DNA of 64,000 bases, taken from the NCBI RefSeq assembly GCF_041199995.1, contig NZ_CP165646.1, positions 434,001 to 498,000 of the forward strand, read 5' to 3'. The DNA is from Leptotrichia sp. HSP-342 (lineage in GTDB: Bacteria; Fusobacteriota; Fusobacteriia; Fusobacteriales; Leptotrichiaceae). Numbering within the stretch: the stretch's first letter is position 1; the number at the start of each line of letters is the position of its first letter. Positions 19,101-28,611 of this stretch are shown here, one piece after another. Both the position numbers and the translations under genes were made by a program. A model generated the notes under the pieces. It was not told the origin of the DNA, searched no databases, and saw nothing but the letters and a program-made list of their open reading frames with translations.

Positions 19101-19677
19101 TGTTCTTGTACTTGATACGGAAGTTTATTCAAACACAGGAGGACAATCTTCAAAATCTTCGAGAGCAGGAGCAGTTGCAAAATTCGCAGCATCGGGAAAA
19201 CCAGTCAAGAAAAAAGATTTAGCTGCGATACTAATGACCTATGGAAATATCTATGTTGCTAAAGTATCGATGGGTGCAAATCAAAATCAGACACTAAAAG
19301 CAGTAAGAGAAGCAGAGGCTTATCCAGGACCATCAATAATAATTGCTTATTCACCTTGTATAGAGCATGGAATAAAAGCTGGAATGGGTAAATTCCAGAC
19401 AGAAGAAAAACTTGCAACAGAAGTAGGATACTGGCCAATTTTCAGATATGATCCAAGACTCGCTGAAAAAGGGAAAAATCCACTGCAGTTAGATACACGA
19501 AATCCCGCTTGGGACAAATATGAAGATTTCTTGCTAGGAGAACGAAGATATGCAACTTTAGCCGCAGAATTTCCTGAAAAAGCCAAAGAATTGCTTGAAG
19601 CAAACTTAAAGAATGCCAAAGACAACTGGAACTACTATAAACGAATGGCAGCAATGGATTATTCAACAGAAGAATAA
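16108..19677 (+). CDS. nifJ: pyruvate:ferredoxin (flavodoxin) oxidoreductase
   Basis: A single-chain PFOR of 1189 residues, the usual full length. The N-terminal pyrimidine-binding domain opens with MDGNQAAAHIAYAFTEVAG and GIYPITPSSTMSE. The 2x[4Fe-4S] ferredoxin domain has CIQCNQCAYVCPH (about residues 691-703) and CTGCSACVDVCP (about residues 747-758). The TPP domain includes CAGCGETPY, GCSSIYGA, GDGWAYDIGFGGLDH and SNTGGQSS. It oxidises pyruvate to acetyl-CoA and CO2 and reduces ferredoxin, which could serve the sulfite reductase upstream. I moved the start to ATG 16108, 5 bases after GGAGGG; the TTG at 16096 overlaps that signal. A terminator follows at 19709. Confidence 0.96.
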   Translation: MTKNMKTMDGNQAAAHIAYAFTEVAGIYPITPSSTMSELVDQWASYGKENLFGMPVKVVEMQSEAGAAGIVHGSLQTGALTTTFTASQGLLLKIPNMYKIAGELLPGVMHVAARAISAQALSIFGDHQDIYSARMTGWTMLATSSVQEVMDLAGIAHLTAIKSRVPVMHFFDGFRTSHEINKIEVMDYEFLESLLDKKAVQEFRERALNPENPVTRGTAQNDDIYFQAREAQNKFYEAVPDIVNDYMKKISEKTGRNYAPFVYYGSETAERVIIAMGSVNETIKEVVDYLNKNEENVGVLNVHLYRPFSSKYFFDAMPKSVKKIAVLDRTKEPGALGEPLYMDVKALYYGRENAPEIVGGRYGLSSKDTTPEQIIAVFKNIAQKEPKNNFTIGIIDDVTFTSLALEDEVFTGNEDVKECLFFGLGSDGTVGANKNSIKIIGDKTDLYAQGYFAYDSKKAGGVTRSHLRFSKSPIHSTYLVTRPNFVACSAPAYLGKYDMISGLKEGGTFLLNTIWEKEKLIPSIPNEIKRELARKKIKFFIINATKLAKEIGLGNRTNTIMQSAFFYLSGVIPHEEAKEYMKEYAEKSYGRKGQDIVQKNWDAIDRGIDGLEEVEVLSEWANLEVNEQIIEAAKPEFIKKIADPINLMKGNELPVSSIIENGMVDGSFQHGTAHYEKRGIADEVPEWQPDMCIQCNQCAYVCPHAVIRPFLLDEEEMKKAPEGMPTIKALGRGMDGLEYKIQVSPLDCTGCSACVDVCPAPRGKAIVMKSTQSQIERNEIEYTDYLFNNVSYKDKILGKNTVKGSQFAKPLFEFSGACAGCGETPYIKLVTQLFGERMIVANATGCSSIYGASAPSSPYTTAESGCGPAWASSLFEDNAEYGYGMFQAVNTIRLRILKRMEEIKADVSSELADLFTIFAENFYDGDKTTEIRDELVILLEKENNENPNEKVKKNTQEILELKQYLIKKSMWMFGGDGWAYDIGFGGLDHVLASGDDVNVLVLDTEVYSNTGGQSSKSSRAGAVAKFAASGKPVKKKDLAAILMTYGNIYVAKVSMGANQNQTLKAVREAEAYPGPSIIIAYSPCIEHGIKAGMGKFQTEEKLATEVGYWPIFRYDPRLAEKGKNPLQLDTRNPAWDKYEDFLLGERRYATLAAEFPEKAKELLEANLKNAKDNWNYYKRMAAMDYSTEE

Positions 19678-19708
19678 AATTAAATTAAAATAAAATTTAT
19701 TTTTTATA

Positions 19709-19746
19709 AAAAGAAATTCCCCTTTATTTTAGGGGTTTTTCTTATT
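19709..19746 (+). terminator. intrinsic terminator of the PFOR gene
   Basis: AAGAAATTCCCCT pairs with AGGGGTTTTTCTT and is followed by further T residues, 30 bases after the PFOR stop. Confidence 0.85.
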
Positions 19747-19851
19747 TTTTAGAAAAAAATTAGAATAGGTGGCATTTATTTTGATAAAAAAATGTGGTAA
19801 AATTATTAAGTATAAAAATAAAAGGGGAAAATATAAAAGAGGAGATAAAAT

Positions 19852-22842
19852 ATGAGAAATACGAAATGGGCTGCAAAAATCATTCCTAATCCACGACAGG
19901 AAAGAGAATATATTGAAAGAGACAACAAGCAGGAAAATGATGAAAAAACAAAAAAATTGAAAAAAAGTAAGACTGAAAAACAGAATTTTGAAAATACAAA
20001 TTTAAGTTCGGTAATTGATAATGATATTTTGAAAATACTTTATTCACGAGGGATAACGACAGAGAAGAAAGTAAGGGAGTTTTTGAATCCAAAACTTGAC
20101 AATATTCAGAATCCTTATGGACTGCAGGATATGGAAAAGACAGTTTTGGAAATTGAAAAGGCGATAAAAGAACAGAAAAATATTTGGATATATGGGGATT
20201 ATGATGTGGATGGAATTACTTCGACATCTATTTTGTATATGGCGTTAAAAGAGCTTGGGGCGGAAAATGTGAACTACTACATTCCTATTCGGGATGAAGG
20301 GTATGGACTGAATAATGAGGCTTTGAAGAAAATAAAAGAATCTGGGGCAGATTTGGTAATTACTGTGGATTGTGGAATTACAGCATTTCCTGAAGTGGAG
20401 TTTGCAAATTCTATAAATTTGCCAATTATTGTTACTGATCACCATAATTTACATGGGGATAAAGTTCCAGACGCTATTACAGTTGTGAATCCAAAACGTC
20501 CTGAAAATAAATTTTCCTTTGAGTTTCTAGCGGGAGTTGGGACTATTTTTATGGTAATTCTTTGTCTTTATGAAAGAATTGGGAAAAAGGCAAAAGCATA
20601 TAAATATCTCGATCTGGTGGCAATTGGTACGGTTGCCGATATTGTGCCGCTGGTGGAAGAAAACAGGATTTTGACTAAGTTTGGGTTGGAGCAGCTTAGC
20701 CGCTCTAAAAATAAGGGGCTTAGATTTTTGCTGTATAAATTGTTTAGTACGCAAAATTCAGATTTTAATGAGAAAACTGAGTATAATTCATATGATGTGG
20801 GCTTTATCATAGCACCTGTCTTTAATGCGGCTGGAAGGCTTAAAGATGCAAAAATGGTGGTAAAATTGCTAATTTCTGATAATGACAGGGAAATTGAGAT
20901 AATCGTAAAGGAATTGATTAATAAGAATTTTGAGCGTAAAGAATTACAGAATGAAATTGTGGAAAAAGTGGAAAAACACATTGAAGAAAGCGATTTGAAG
21001 GAAGATTATGTGATTGTGGACTATTCGCCTGAATATCATCACGGTGTAATTGGTATAGCGGCTTCCAAAATTGTGGATAAATATTACAAGCCTGCGATTA
21101 TCATTGAAGTGAAGGAAGATGAAGGAATAGCAGTTGGATCGTGCCGAAGCATTGGGAACTTTAATATTTTGGAGGCGTTGCAGTCAATGCCTGAACTTTT
21201 TGTGAAATTTGGGGGACATTCTGGAGCGGCTGGATTTACGATTGGAATAAAAAATTTGGAATTATTTAGGAAAAAAATAAATAAATTTGCAAAAACAAAA
21301 CTGAAAGAAGAGGATTTTGTAAAAATAATAGAAATTGATAAGCAAATCCCAATTCAAAAGGTTTCTTACGAATTTTTCCAAATAATAGAACTGTTAAAGC
21401 CATTTGGATTTGGAAATCCAATGCCGACGTTCAGGACAAATAACGTACTTTTTGAAAATATAAAATTTATTGGAGAAAATAAAAATCATATAATGTTTGA
21501 CATAAAGCAAAAGGGATTTTTTAATAAAAATGCTGTCTGGTTTAATTCTGGCGAGTATTTTAAAGAGCTGAACGAGAATTTGTTTTACGATATTGTTTAT
21601 AAATTAAAGACGGAAATGTTTCAAGATAGATATTATACGAAAGTGTATGTTGAGGATGTGAAGGTGTCGCAGTTGAAGGACGATACTTTATCTTATTATC
21701 ATTCGCTTTTTAACACATCTTTCCCGATGAAGTCGGTATTTTATACAAATATTGAGCTGGAAACGGAAAAGAAAATTACAATGAAAATGGAATTTGACCA
21801 GGTTTCGCTTTTTCAAGGAAGAAAGTTCATTGGACGGCTTGATTACAGCATTTCCAACTTGTTAATACTTTTAAATCAGTATTATAACTGGAATTTTATT
21901 GTGAAAATGGAGGATGTGAAGCAGGCTTCAAATAATAATATTGTAAATATACTGATAAAAAGAGATTATAATTTTAAATGTTATGATTACACGCAAATTG
22001 GTATTTTTAAGAAAATAAAAGAATTTTTGATTGGGAAAATGGAGTATAATTCACAGACTAAAGAATTGCTGGCACAGTTTTTTAAGCAAAATAAAAATTT
22101 GATTATAAAAAATATTTTTGATGAAAATGAAAAATATAAATATAAGATGTCAAATTTTGAAAACTTTTTACTAACAGTTGGAATTTATTATAAAAAAATG
22201 ACTGATAAAAAAAGTCAGATTGTGATAAGTTCAGATAAAAAGCCAGCTTTTAACAATTTTATAAAATCATATTTTGATATAAATGAAGAATATTCGGAAA
22301 ACAATTATCCATTTACATTATTTTATAACTACAAGGATACAGAAAAGCTCGAAAATATTATAAAAACAGATTTTTCAATGCAAAACGAAATCAATTATGA
22401 AATTGACGAAAATAGCCAAAATCTTGAAGTTAATGAAGAACCAAAACAGCTGGAATACAAGAAAATTGAAAAAATAGAGTTTAAAAATAATGAAAATGTG
22501 GAAAACTCCGAGAGTATTGTGGAAAAAGAGCAGGAAAATACTGAAAAGTTAAGTGAAGCTGGAAAACAGGAAGTGGAGAAAAGATTTTGCATAATAATAA
22601 ATTCTGAAGATTTTATGGTAAAAACAGATGATTTGGACAAAAATAATATTGAAGAGATAGATACGAAAATTGAAGTGCCAGAAAATATAATGTTTTTAGA
22701 AAATTCAACGAAGAAAGAGAGAAAAAATGCAAAAAATATTTTTGTAGAATATTTACCAATTGAAGAAAAAATGAAATTGAAAAAGTTGCTTACTGATGGA
22801 GAAAAGATTTATTCTGATTATTCAGTTAATGAGATTTTGTAA
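19852..22842 (+). CDS. recJ: single-stranded-DNA-specific exonuclease RecJ
   Basis: A DHH-family nuclease of 996 residues. Motif I is GDYDVDGITSTS (about residues 115-126), the DCG motif is at VDCGIT and the DHH motif at VTDHHNLHG (about residues 195-203). The DHHA1 nucleotide-binding motif GGHSGAAGF is near residue 457. RecJ degrades single-stranded DNA 5' to 3' in recombination and repair. The protein is much longer than E. coli RecJ (~577 aa). After the OB-like domain (to about residue 600) there is a long C-terminal region rich in Glu, Asn and Lys (about residues 840-960) that is probably disordered. GAGGAG lies before the ATG. Confidence 0.9.
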   Translation: MRNTKWAAKIIPNPRQEREYIERDNKQENDEKTKKLKKSKTEKQNFENTNLSSVIDNDILKILYSRGITTEKKVREFLNPKLDNIQNPYGLQDMEKTVLEIEKAIKEQKNIWIYGDYDVDGITSTSILYMALKELGAENVNYYIPIRDEGYGLNNEALKKIKESGADLVITVDCGITAFPEVEFANSINLPIIVTDHHNLHGDKVPDAITVVNPKRPENKFSFEFLAGVGTIFMVILCLYERIGKKAKAYKYLDLVAIGTVADIVPLVEENRILTKFGLEQLSRSKNKGLRFLLYKLFSTQNSDFNEKTEYNSYDVGFIIAPVFNAAGRLKDAKMVVKLLISDNDREIEIIVKELINKNFERKELQNEIVEKVEKHIEESDLKEDYVIVDYSPEYHHGVIGIAASKIVDKYYKPAIIIEVKEDEGIAVGSCRSIGNFNILEALQSMPELFVKFGGHSGAAGFTIGIKNLELFRKKINKFAKTKLKEEDFVKIIEIDKQIPIQKVSYEFFQIIELLKPFGFGNPMPTFRTNNVLFENIKFIGENKNHIMFDIKQKGFFNKNAVWFNSGEYFKELNENLFYDIVYKLKTEMFQDRYYTKVYVEDVKVSQLKDDTLSYYHSLFNTSFPMKSVFYTNIELETEKKITMKMEFDQVSLFQGRKFIGRLDYSISNLLILLNQYYNWNFIVKMEDVKQASNNNIVNILIKRDYNFKCYDYTQIGIFKKIKEFLIGKMEYNSQTKELLAQFFKQNKNLIIKNIFDENEKYKYKMSNFENFLLTVGIYYKKMTDKKSQIVISSDKKPAFNNFIKSYFDINEEYSENNYPFTLFYNYKDTEKLENIIKTDFSMQNEINYEIDENSQNLEVNEEPKQLEYKKIEKIEFKNNENVENSESIVEKEQENTEKLSEAGKQEVEKRFCIIINSEDFMVKTDDLDKNNIEEIDTKIEVPENIMFLENSTKKERKNAKNIFVEYLPIEEKMKLKKLLTDGEKIYSDYSVNEIL

Positions 22843-23013
22843 AAGTAAATAATGATAAAAATATTTGAGTAGCAAAAAAATCTTGATTTGTTGTAAAAAA
22901 TTATAAAAAAAATGATGTGAGATAATATCTATGTGACAAGAATATAAAAAATATAATATTAATAAGATTTTATAAACTCTTTCAAATAATGAATTAAAAA
23001 AATAGGAGAATTT

Positions 23014-23913
23014 ATGGAAAAATTAAAAAAGGCTATTTTGGTTTACAATCCAAAATCTGGAAATGCCAATATGATTTTAAGCAATTTTGATTTAATCACG
23101 ACAAAACTGCTGGGAAAAGGGATTACATTGACACTTTACAGCATAAATCAGAATTATGATTTGCTTACAGAAATTTTAAAAAATGAAAAATATGATATTT
23201 TGATTTTATCAGGTGGAGATGGAACATTAAGCCGTTGTTTAAGTGAACTTTACTCTAAAAACATTGAGTTTCCAGAAGTTGCAATATTTCCGACAGGAAC
23301 ATCAAATGACTTTGCAAAAGCATTGAAAATTGAAGAAAACATTGAAAAATGGATAGAGAAAATTACAGATAAGACTGCTAAAAATATTGATTTTGGGTTA
23401 ATTAATGGAAAAACGGTATTCCTGTCTTCGTATGCTGGCGGACTATTTACTAAAATTTCCTACAATACAGACAAAACATTGAAAAAGACGTTTGGAAAAA
23501 TTGCCTATTACATAAATGGACTTGGAGAACTTACAAATATAAAGACTTTTGACTTGGATATTGTGCTGGATGGGAATGAGAAAGTAAAGGAAAAGGCTAT
23601 TTTGTACGCAATTCTGAATGGAAAAAGTGTTGGAGGATTTGAGAATGTAATCGATGAAGCCAGTATGAATGACGGATTTATGGATATTCTAATTGTAAAA
23701 AACATTGACAATCCGCTGGATATTCCAAAAATCCTAATAGACTTAATGAATAGCAATCTAACAAACAACGATTATATCCGAACTTTACAAGCCAAAAACT
23801 GTGAAATAAAAAAAGTTACAGAAGAAATTGACGTAAGCATTGATGGAGAAGAAGGGGAAAATGCGGATGTAACAATTGAGTTTATTAGTGGAAAATTAAA
23901 AGTTTTTTGTTGA
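23014..23913 (+). CDS. diacylglycerol/lipid kinase family protein
   Basis: A 299-residue member of the DagK/YegS/BmrU lipid kinase family. The N-terminal VYNPKSGNAN (about residues 10-19), the catalytic-loop SGGDGTLSRCL (about residues 66-76) and FPTGTSNDFAKAL (about residues 92-104) are family hallmarks. The C-terminal part has the conserved VGGFENVIDEASMNDGFMDI region. It is likely a cytoplasmic or peripheral membrane kinase phosphorylating diacylglycerol or a related lipid; the actual substrate cannot be told from sequence. It stands alone after recJ with its own Shine-Dalgarno (AGGAG). The ISAs1 element is inserted ~280 bases downstream. Confidence 0.88.
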   Translation: MEKLKKAILVYNPKSGNANMILSNFDLITTKLLGKGITLTLYSINQNYDLLTEILKNEKYDILILSGGDGTLSRCLSELYSKNIEFPEVAIFPTGTSNDFAKALKIEENIEKWIEKITDKTAKNIDFGLINGKTVFLSSYAGGLFTKISYNTDKTLKKTFGKIAYYINGLGELTNIKTFDLDIVLDGNEKVKEKAILYAILNGKSVGGFENVIDEASMNDGFMDILIVKNIDNPLDIPKILIDLMNSNLTNNDYIRTLQAKNCEIKKVTEEIDVSIDGEEGENADVTIEFISGKLKVFC

Positions 23914-24194
23914 AAAATTTGCAATATAAGGATTTGCAACAATAAACAATCCTAAAAAAAATAAAAAAAACATTAATAAGATTATAAATTAATTTAAAAA
24001 TAATAGAAAAAATTTATACATAGATATAGAATTTTTTTTAAATATATTTTAAATAATATTTTTAAATTTTAAAATTATACTGGCTAAAAAATGAAATAGA
24101 TAAGAGTCGGGAATTTTTATTAAATAGTAAAAATTAAAATATAAAATATTAGAGGACAATAAAAAAAAGTTTAAAAATTCAGTAAACTTTGTAT

Positions 24195-25466
24195 CACGAC
24201 AAACGCATGAAAAAAATCTAAAAAAAAGGTATAATATTACTGAGATATTTTATGAAAGAAGCTGGTAAAAATGTCGGAAAATAACCAAAATCTAAAAGAA
24301 TTGTTAATATATATTACTCAAATAGAGGACAAGCGACAGGCTTCAAAAATAAAACACAAGTTAAGTGACATTGTTGTGATTACTCTTTTTGCTATGCTTG
24401 CGAATGTTGAATATTGGGAAGAGATTGAGGAATTTGGGAAACTGTATCTTAAAACATTAAAAAGATACTTGGAGCTGCCGCATGATACTATTCAAAGAGT
24501 CATGGCTACAATAGAGCCTGAAGTTACAGAAGTTCTTTTGACAAAATGGATGGAGCTAAAAATTTCCGGGGAATATAAAAAAATAAGAAAAATATTGAAT
24601 ATTGATGGGAAATTTTTAAACGGAATGAAGAATAAAAACAACAGCCCATTAGACATAGTATCTGCGTATTCTAAAGAAGATGGAATCTGTTATTCACAAG
24701 TGGCGGTTGAAGGAAAAGGGAATGAGATAGAAGTGATATTACGTCTGCTTGATAAAATCTCAGTAAAGGAATGTATAGTTACAATAGATGCGATAGGAAC
24801 CCAGAAAGAAATCATAAAAAAGATAGGAAAGAAGAAGGGCTATTTCTGTCTCCAGGTAAAAGGGAACCAGAAGACTTTAAAAGAAGATATAGAAGATTAC
24901 TTTGCTGACAAGGGATTCAGAAAAAAATTAAAGGAAGAAGGAATGTACAGCAGGAAAACAGAAAAGCAAAGGGGTCGACTGGAAACTAGGGAATATTACT
25001 ATACTGAAGAAACAGAATGGCTTATTAAAAGAAATAAGGAATGGAAAGAAGTAAAAGGGATAGGCGCATCAATTTTAACAACAGAAGAAAATGGAAAAAA
25101 GCAGGAACAGAAAAGGTATTACATAACGAATATAGAAGGGGGAGTGGAAGAATTTGTAAGAGCGGTAAGAGGACATTGGGCAATAGAAAGTTATCATTGG
25201 ATACTGGATGTGACATTCAGAGAAGATGCAAATAAGACATTAAACAAAAATGCGGCAAGAAACTTAAATATTCTAAGGAAATTAGCAATCTCGATACTGG
25301 AAGAACTGCCGTTCAGAAAGAAATTTAGCAGAAGGATAAAGAGATATATCATATCATTAGATATAAGAAGATATTTAAAATTATTTTTTGATATTATAGA
25401 AAAGTTGTTGTTAAAAAAATGAATAAATATAAAAAAATAGTTTAAAATATTCATGCGTTTGTCGTG
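24195..25466 (+). mobile_element. ISAs1-family insertion sequence
   Basis: A 17-bp perfect inverted repeat CACGACAAACGCATGAA bounds the element (24195-24211 and 25450-25466). One transposase gene fills the interior. I see no obvious target-site duplication in the flanks. A second, truncated copy of the same IS begins the window (1-282, opposite strand). Confidence 0.85.
24271..25422 (+). CDS. ISAs1-family transposase (with 5-codon deletion)
   Basis: A 383-residue open frame. The N-terminal DDE-associated helical domain (about residues 1-90) precedes a DDE catalytic core: NIDGKFLNG (first Asp, about residue 112), VTIDAIGTQKEI (second Asp, about residue 172) and WAIESYHWILDVTFREDA (Glu, near residue 305). 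The frame is unbroken, but the family motif ELPNGVPSHDT present in the copy at 1-282 reads ELPHDT here, an in-frame loss of 15 bases. Whether it is still active is doubtful. Start ATG 24271 lies inside the left end of the element. Confidence 0.88.
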   Translation: MSENNQNLKELLIYITQIEDKRQASKIKHKLSDIVVITLFAMLANVEYWEEIEEFGKLYLKTLKRYLELPHDTIQRVMATIEPEVTEVLLTKWMELKISGEYKKIRKILNIDGKFLNGMKNKNNSPLDIVSAYSKEDGICYSQVAVEGKGNEIEVILRLLDKISVKECIVTIDAIGTQKEIIKKIGKKKGYFCLQVKGNQKTLKEDIEDYFADKGFRKKLKEEGMYSRKTEKQRGRLETREYYYTEETEWLIKRNKEWKEVKGIGASILTTEENGKKQEQKRYYITNIEGGVEEFVRAVRGHWAIESYHWILDVTFREDANKTLNKNAARNLNILRKLAISILEELPFRKKFSRRIKRYIISLDIRRYLKLFFDIIEKLLLKK

Positions 25467-25593
25467 TCCATAGGCAAAAATAATTGATAATTTGGAAAAA
25501 ATGTAGTACAATTAGTTGAATGGTTATTGTTATTTGTCATAATTCAATTATACCATTTTGCCGAGATTTTATCTTTTTTTTAGACAAAAAAGA

Positions 25594-25640
25594 AGCTGAA
25601 CTCAAAATTTTAATCTTTTTGAGACAGCCCCTTATTCATT
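25594..25640 (+). terminator. terminator-like repeat, second copy
   Basis: Nearly the same sequence as 3485-3528: AGCTGAACTCA pairs with TGAGACAGC, followed by CCCTTATT. The T tail is weaker than in the first copy. It lies 130 bases downstream of the ISAs1 end. Confidence 0.5.
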
Positions 25641-25896
25641 GTGATACACACCTCTTAATCTTAATTTGTGCTCTTTTCTCAACATATTTCTATAAATTGG
25701 AACATATTCTAAAACTTGGATGATTTTTAAGTGTTTTTTTTCTATATTTATTTTGGTTTACAAAACCTATTTTGTTACGTATATTGATTATTATACTACA
25801 TTTCTATGTATTTGTAAATTTTGGATTTTTTTAGTTTTTGATATAAACTTTGTTATACAAATATAAATTATAATGAGAAAGTGAAAAAAAACACTT

Positions 25897-25925
25897 GAGT
25901 TTTTTGATAAAATAGAGTATTATAT
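25897..25925 (+). promoter_or_regulatory. probable adhE promoter
   Basis: TTGAGT and TATTAT are separated by 17 bases, about 50 bases before the adhE ATG. A GGAGG Shine-Dalgarno follows at 25965. Confidence 0.55.
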
Positions 25926-25974
25926 AATTTATAAGGAATGTAACAAAATATATGCTTTATTTATAGGAGGAAAA

Positions 25975-28602
25975 ATGGCAGTAGTTAAGGATTTAGAAAG
26001 TTTAAAGGAACTTATTCAAAGAGTTAGAAAAGCTCAGGAAGAATTTGCAACATTTGATCAGGAAAGAGTCGACAAAATTTTTAGAAAAGTGGCTCAAAAA
26101 ATGAATGATGAAAGAATTACTCTGGCAAATCTGGCAGTAGCAGAAACTGGAATGGGAATCGTAGAAGATAAAGTTATAAAAAATCACTTTGCTTCTGAAT
26201 ACATTTACAATAAATATAAAGACGAAAAAACTTGCGGCGTGCTGGAAGATGACAGATCTTACGGAGTTAAAAAAATTGCAACTCCGATAGGGATTATCGC
26301 AGGTATTATACCAACAACAAATCCAACTTCAACAGCAATGTTCAAAACATTAATCTCATTAAAGACAAGAAACGCAATAATATTTTCGCCACACCCAAGA
26401 GCAAAGCAGGCAACAATTGAAACAGCCAAAATTGCTTTGGAAACAGCAGTAAAATACGGAGCGCCAAAAGATATAATCGGATGGATTGACGAACCAAGCG
26501 TAGAACTATCAAGAGAACTTATGGCAAGCGTTGACCTGATACTTGCTACAGGTGGACCAGGAATGGTTAAATCTGCTTATTCATCAGGAACTCCTGCGAT
26601 TGGGGTTGGAGCTGGAAATACACCGGTTGTAATTGACAAATCAGCAGACATAAAAATGACTGCAAACTATATTTTAATGTCTAAAACATTTGATAATGGA
26701 GTAATCTGCGCAACAGAACAGTCTGTAATTATAGATAAAGAAATTTATGATAAAGTAAGAAATGAATTTTTAAACAGAGGGGCTTATATCCTTAACGACG
26801 AAGAACTAAATAAAGTAAGAGAAATATTATTTATAAATGGAAATCTAAACGCCGATATAGTTGGAAAAAGTGCATATATTATTGCAGGTATGGCAGGGTT
26901 TGAAATTCCAAAAAGTTCAAAAGTGTTAATTGGGGAAGTTGAGTCTACTGGAATTGAAGAACCATTTGCACACGAAAAATTATCACCTGTGCTTGCAATG
27001 TATAAATCAGAAGATTTTGAAGATGGACTTAAAAAAGCTGATGAATTAGTAAAACTTGGTGGATTGGGACATACGTCTTCATTATATATTAATTTAGCTG
27101 AAAAAGAAAAAATAGACAAATTCGGAAGATTGATGAAAACAGGACGTACATTAATCAATATGCCAGCATCACTTGGAGCAATCGGAGATGTATTCAACTT
27201 TAAATTAGAACCGTCATTAACACTTGGATGCGGTTCATGGGGAGGAAATTCTGTGTCAGAAAATGTAGGAGTAAAACACTTATTAAACGTAAAAACAATT
27301 GCAGAAAGAAGAGAAAATATGTTATGGTTTAAAGTTCCTGAAAAAATTTATTTTAAATATGGATCGCTTCCAACAGCTTTAGAAGAATTGAAAGGAAGCC
27401 ACAAAAAAGCATTTATCGTAACGGATAAAGTATTGGCTGAATTAGGATACACAGAACATATTACAAAAGTGCTTGACAGCATACATATCGATTATAGAAT
27501 ATTCTCAGAAGTAAAAGAGGATCCAACATTAAGTTCAGCTCAGGCTGGAGCAAAAGCAATGCTTGAATATAATCCTGATGTCGTTATTGCTCTTGGTGGA
27601 GGTTCTGCAATGGATGCCGCTAAAATTATGTGGGTATTGTATGAACATCCAGAACTTCGATTTAGAGATTTGGCAATGAGATTTATGGATATTAGAAAGA
27701 GAATTGTTGAATTTCCTGAAATGGGTAAAAAAGCTAAATTTGTTGCAGTAGCAACATCGGCTGGAACTGGTTCGGAAGTAACTCCATTTTCTGTAATTAC
27801 AGATGATGAAACTGGAATCAAATACCCTCTTGCAGATTACGCATTGACACCAAATGTAGCAATTAACGATCCTGAACTTATGCTTACAATGCCGAAAGGG
27901 CTTACAGTAGCTTCTGGAATTGATGTATTCACACATGCTCTTGAGTCTTATGTTTCAGTTATGGCGACAGAATACACAAAACCTTATTCAAAAGAAGCGG
28001 CTAGACTTGTATTCAAATACTTGCCAGAATCAGTAGAATTAGGTTCAAAAGCAATTAAAGCAAAAGAAAAAATGGCAAATGCTTCATGTCTTGCAGGAAT
28101 GGCTTTCGCAAATGCATTCTTAGGAATAAATCACTCGCTTGCACACAAACTTGGAGGAAAATTCCACGTTCCACACGGTATTGCAAATGCTATGCTTCTT
28201 GAAGAGGTTATCCGTTTCAACGCAGCTGAGGCTCCAACAAAGATGGGATTATTCCCTCAATATAGATACCCTGATGCAATGCAAAGATACGCTGAAATGA
28301 ACGATTATCTAGGATTTGGCGGAAATACTAAAGAAGAAAAAGTAGAAAATTTAATTAAAGGAATTAATGAATTAAATAGAAAAATAGGAATTCCAGCAAG
28401 CATTAAAGAATGGGGAGTGCCTGAAAAAGACTTCTTGGAAGCTGTAGATGAAATGTCGCTAGATGCTTTCGATGACCAATGTACTCCAGCTAACCCAAGA
28501 TACCCGCTAATGGAAGAATTAAGAGAAATTTACTTGAAAGCTTACTACGGAAAAGAATGGGAAAATGAAAAAGAAAGAGTTGGTAAAATTTTAGGTTTTT
28601 AA
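25975..28602 (+). CDS. adhE: bifunctional acetaldehyde-CoA/alcohol dehydrogenase
   Basis: An 875-residue fusion of full family length. Residues ~1-440 are a CoA-acylating aldehyde dehydrogenase with catalytic Cys in DNGVICATEQSV (about residue 245). Residues ~455-875 are an iron-dependent alcohol dehydrogenase with the NAD site GGGSAMDAAK, SGIDVFTHALE and the metal-binding His residues of LGINHSLAHKLGGKFHVPHGIAN. It converts acetyl-CoA to acetaldehyde and then ethanol, regenerating NAD+ in fermentation, and usually assembles as spirosomes. It fits with PFOR as acetyl-CoA source. GGAGG precedes the ATG. A fragment of the 101-bp repeat begins ~10 bases after the stop. Confidence 0.96.
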   Translation: MAVVKDLESLKELIQRVRKAQEEFATFDQERVDKIFRKVAQKMNDERITLANLAVAETGMGIVEDKVIKNHFASEYIYNKYKDEKTCGVLEDDRSYGVKKIATPIGIIAGIIPTTNPTSTAMFKTLISLKTRNAIIFSPHPRAKQATIETAKIALETAVKYGAPKDIIGWIDEPSVELSRELMASVDLILATGGPGMVKSAYSSGTPAIGVGAGNTPVVIDKSADIKMTANYILMSKTFDNGVICATEQSVIIDKEIYDKVRNEFLNRGAYILNDEELNKVREILFINGNLNADIVGKSAYIIAGMAGFEIPKSSKVLIGEVESTGIEEPFAHEKLSPVLAMYKSEDFEDGLKKADELVKLGGLGHTSSLYINLAEKEKIDKFGRLMKTGRTLINMPASLGAIGDVFNFKLEPSLTLGCGSWGGNSVSENVGVKHLLNVKTIAERRENMLWFKVPEKIYFKYGSLPTALEELKGSHKKAFIVTDKVLAELGYTEHITKVLDSIHIDYRIFSEVKEDPTLSSAQAGAKAMLEYNPDVVIALGGGSAMDAAKIMWVLYEHPELRFRDLAMRFMDIRKRIVEFPEMGKKAKFVAVATSAGTGSEVTPFSVITDDETGIKYPLADYALTPNVAINDPELMLTMPKGLTVASGIDVFTHALESYVSVMATEYTKPYSKEAARLVFKYLPESVELGSKAIKAKEKMANASCLAGMAFANAFLGINHSLAHKLGGKFHVPHGIANAMLLEEVIRFNAAEAPTKMGLFPQYRYPDAMQRYAEMNDYLGFGGNTKEEKVENLIKGINELNRKIGIPASIKEWGVPEKDFLEAVDEMSLDAFDDQCTPANPRYPLMEELREIYLKAYYGKEWENEKERVGKILGF

Positions 28603-28611
28603 TCTATGTTT

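Larger units (their letters stand above)
25467..25974. other. intergenic region before adhE
   Basis: About 500 bases with no credible gene. Besides the terminator-like repeat at 25594 and the adhE promoter at 25897-25925, it contains TTTGTTATACAAA at 25851-25863, a 4+5+4 inverted repeat that could be an operator for adhE. Confidence 0.55.
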
